A DNA stretch of 64,000 bases from Marinobacter mangrovi (GTDB lineage: Bacteria > Pseudomonadota > Gammaproteobacteria > Pseudomonadales > Oleiphilaceae), in assembly GCF_016798325.1 (NCBI RefSeq), contig NZ_JAERVO010000007.1, forward strand, positions 186,001 through 250,000, given 5' to 3'. The position numbers and the translations under genes are program-made. The first letter of the stretch is position 1; each line of letters starts with the position of its first letter. This document shows positions 63,643 to 64,000 of the stretch, in pieces. The notes under the pieces were generated by a model. That model did not search any database and was not told where the DNA came from. It was given only the letters and a program-made list of their open reading frames with translations.

Positions 63643-64000
63643 ATGGAGGTTGAACACCCACGCCATCTGGTGATCGTCGACGATGAAGTCGATATTCTGG
63701 ACGTCCTGGAGGACGCCCTGACCCTGGAGGGGTACCGAGTTACGCCGTTGCGTCGGGGCCGTGACCTGCTCAACCTCCTGGAGCGCGATACGGTCGACCT
63801 GATCGTCCTGGACCTGCGCCTGGAGCAGGAGAACGGCCTGCGGGTCGCACAACAGGTCCGCGAGCGCTCGCCCATTCCCATCATGATGCTGACCGGCAAG
63901 GGGGATGAGACCGACCGCATCCTCGGCCTCGAGATGGCGGCCGACGATTTCCTGATGAAACCCTTCAACCTGCGTGAAGTCATCGCCCGGGTGCGGGCCC
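63643..64000 (+). CDS. OmpR-type response regulator (partial)
   Basis: The first 119 codons of a response regulator cut by the window's right end. The receiver domain is complete: acidic pair in VIVDDEVDILDVLEDALTL (about 10-28), phosphorylation Asp in LIVLDLRLEQENG (about 55-67), Thr in MMLTGKGDETDR and Lys in FLMKPFNLREVIARVRA near the end. The block GDETDRILGLEMAADDFLMK (about 86-105) is characteristic of OmpR/PhoB family regulators. The DNA-binding domain would lie beyond base 64000. Probable partner kinase is also beyond the window. Confidence 0.87.
   Translation, partial: MEVEHPRHLVIVDDEVDILDVLEDALTLEGYRVTPLRRGRDLLNLLERDTVDLIVLDLRLEQENGLRVAQQVRERSPIPIMMLTGKGDETDRILGLEMAADDFLMKPFNLREVIARVRA

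Overview
The window is GC-rich, densely coded DNA with a gammaproteobacterial gene repertoire: monomeric NADP-isocitrate dehydrogenase, YaeQ, YebG, MltF, two kinds of TRAP transporter, and short intergenic gaps with many ATGA or TGATG stop/start overlaps. A Marinobacter/Pseudomonas-like marine or environmental bacterium is the best guess. That placement is inferred from gene content only; there is no rRNA or housekeeping phylogenetic marker in the window.

Left third (1-13.3 kb): a DUF3750 lipoprotein; a compact arsenic operon on the minus strand (arsR-arsC-arsH-arsB) with a palindrome at the arsR start; and, divergent from arsR, a phosphinothricin-type GNAT acetyltransferase that may be an arsN1-type arsinothricin detoxifier. 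Next come a diamine-acetyltransferase-like GNAT, a spermidine-synthase-like protein, a GluR0-type glutamate-receptor/K+-channel protein, a formate/nitrite transporter, an octaheme c-type cytochrome with TPRs, the lytic transglycosylase MltF and a HAD-IIA hydrolase.

13.4-21.5 kb: a catabolic locus for glycolate or a related 2-hydroxy acid. A DctP/TakP-type TRAP transporter (binding protein, small and large permeases) is followed by glcG, glcD, glcE and glcF. RNA hairpins punctuate the transcript after the binding protein, before glcG and before glcD. A pair of near-identical A/T-rich sites lies upstream of the first gene.

21.5-27.6 kb: a SixA-phosphatase/CHAD fusion, a DUF1127 protein, a LysR regulator, an SDR and monomeric isocitrate dehydrogenase. 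Upstream of icd is a 0.9 kb gap with several strong stem-loops.

28.2-35.1 kb: a TAXI-type TRAP transporter (binding protein and fused permease) followed by its probable DctB/DctD-like two-component system. A -24/-12 (sigma54) promoter with upstream dyads precedes the binding-protein gene, so the locus looks like a self-contained sensor-EBP-sigma54-transporter circuit. Immediately downstream is yebG under a consensus SOS (LexA) box, then a META-domain lipoprotein.

36-39 kb: yaeQ, an SDR, a nucleoside 2-deoxyribosyltransferase and a PanE-like reductase. 39.9-55.6 kb: a Wzx/Wzy-dependent exopolysaccharide locus arranged as two converging arms. The plus arm encodes the initiating sugar-phosphate transferase, Wzb, Wza, Wzc, a polymerase, a GT4, an Alg14/Alg13-type pair, a second GT4 and an acyltransferase. 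The minus arm encodes a GT2, a pyruvyltransferase, the flippase and a GT4.

55.8-64 kb: a FAN1-like VRR-NUC nuclease coupled to an Fe-S helicase with an N-terminal PD-(D/E)XK nuclease motif; a BCCT-family transporter whose betaine-binding aromatic residues are substituted; a GGCT-like protein; a DUF805 protein; RNase Z; and the start of an OmpR-type response regulator cut by the window end. No tRNA, rRNA, insertion sequence, phage gene or CRISPR array was seen.
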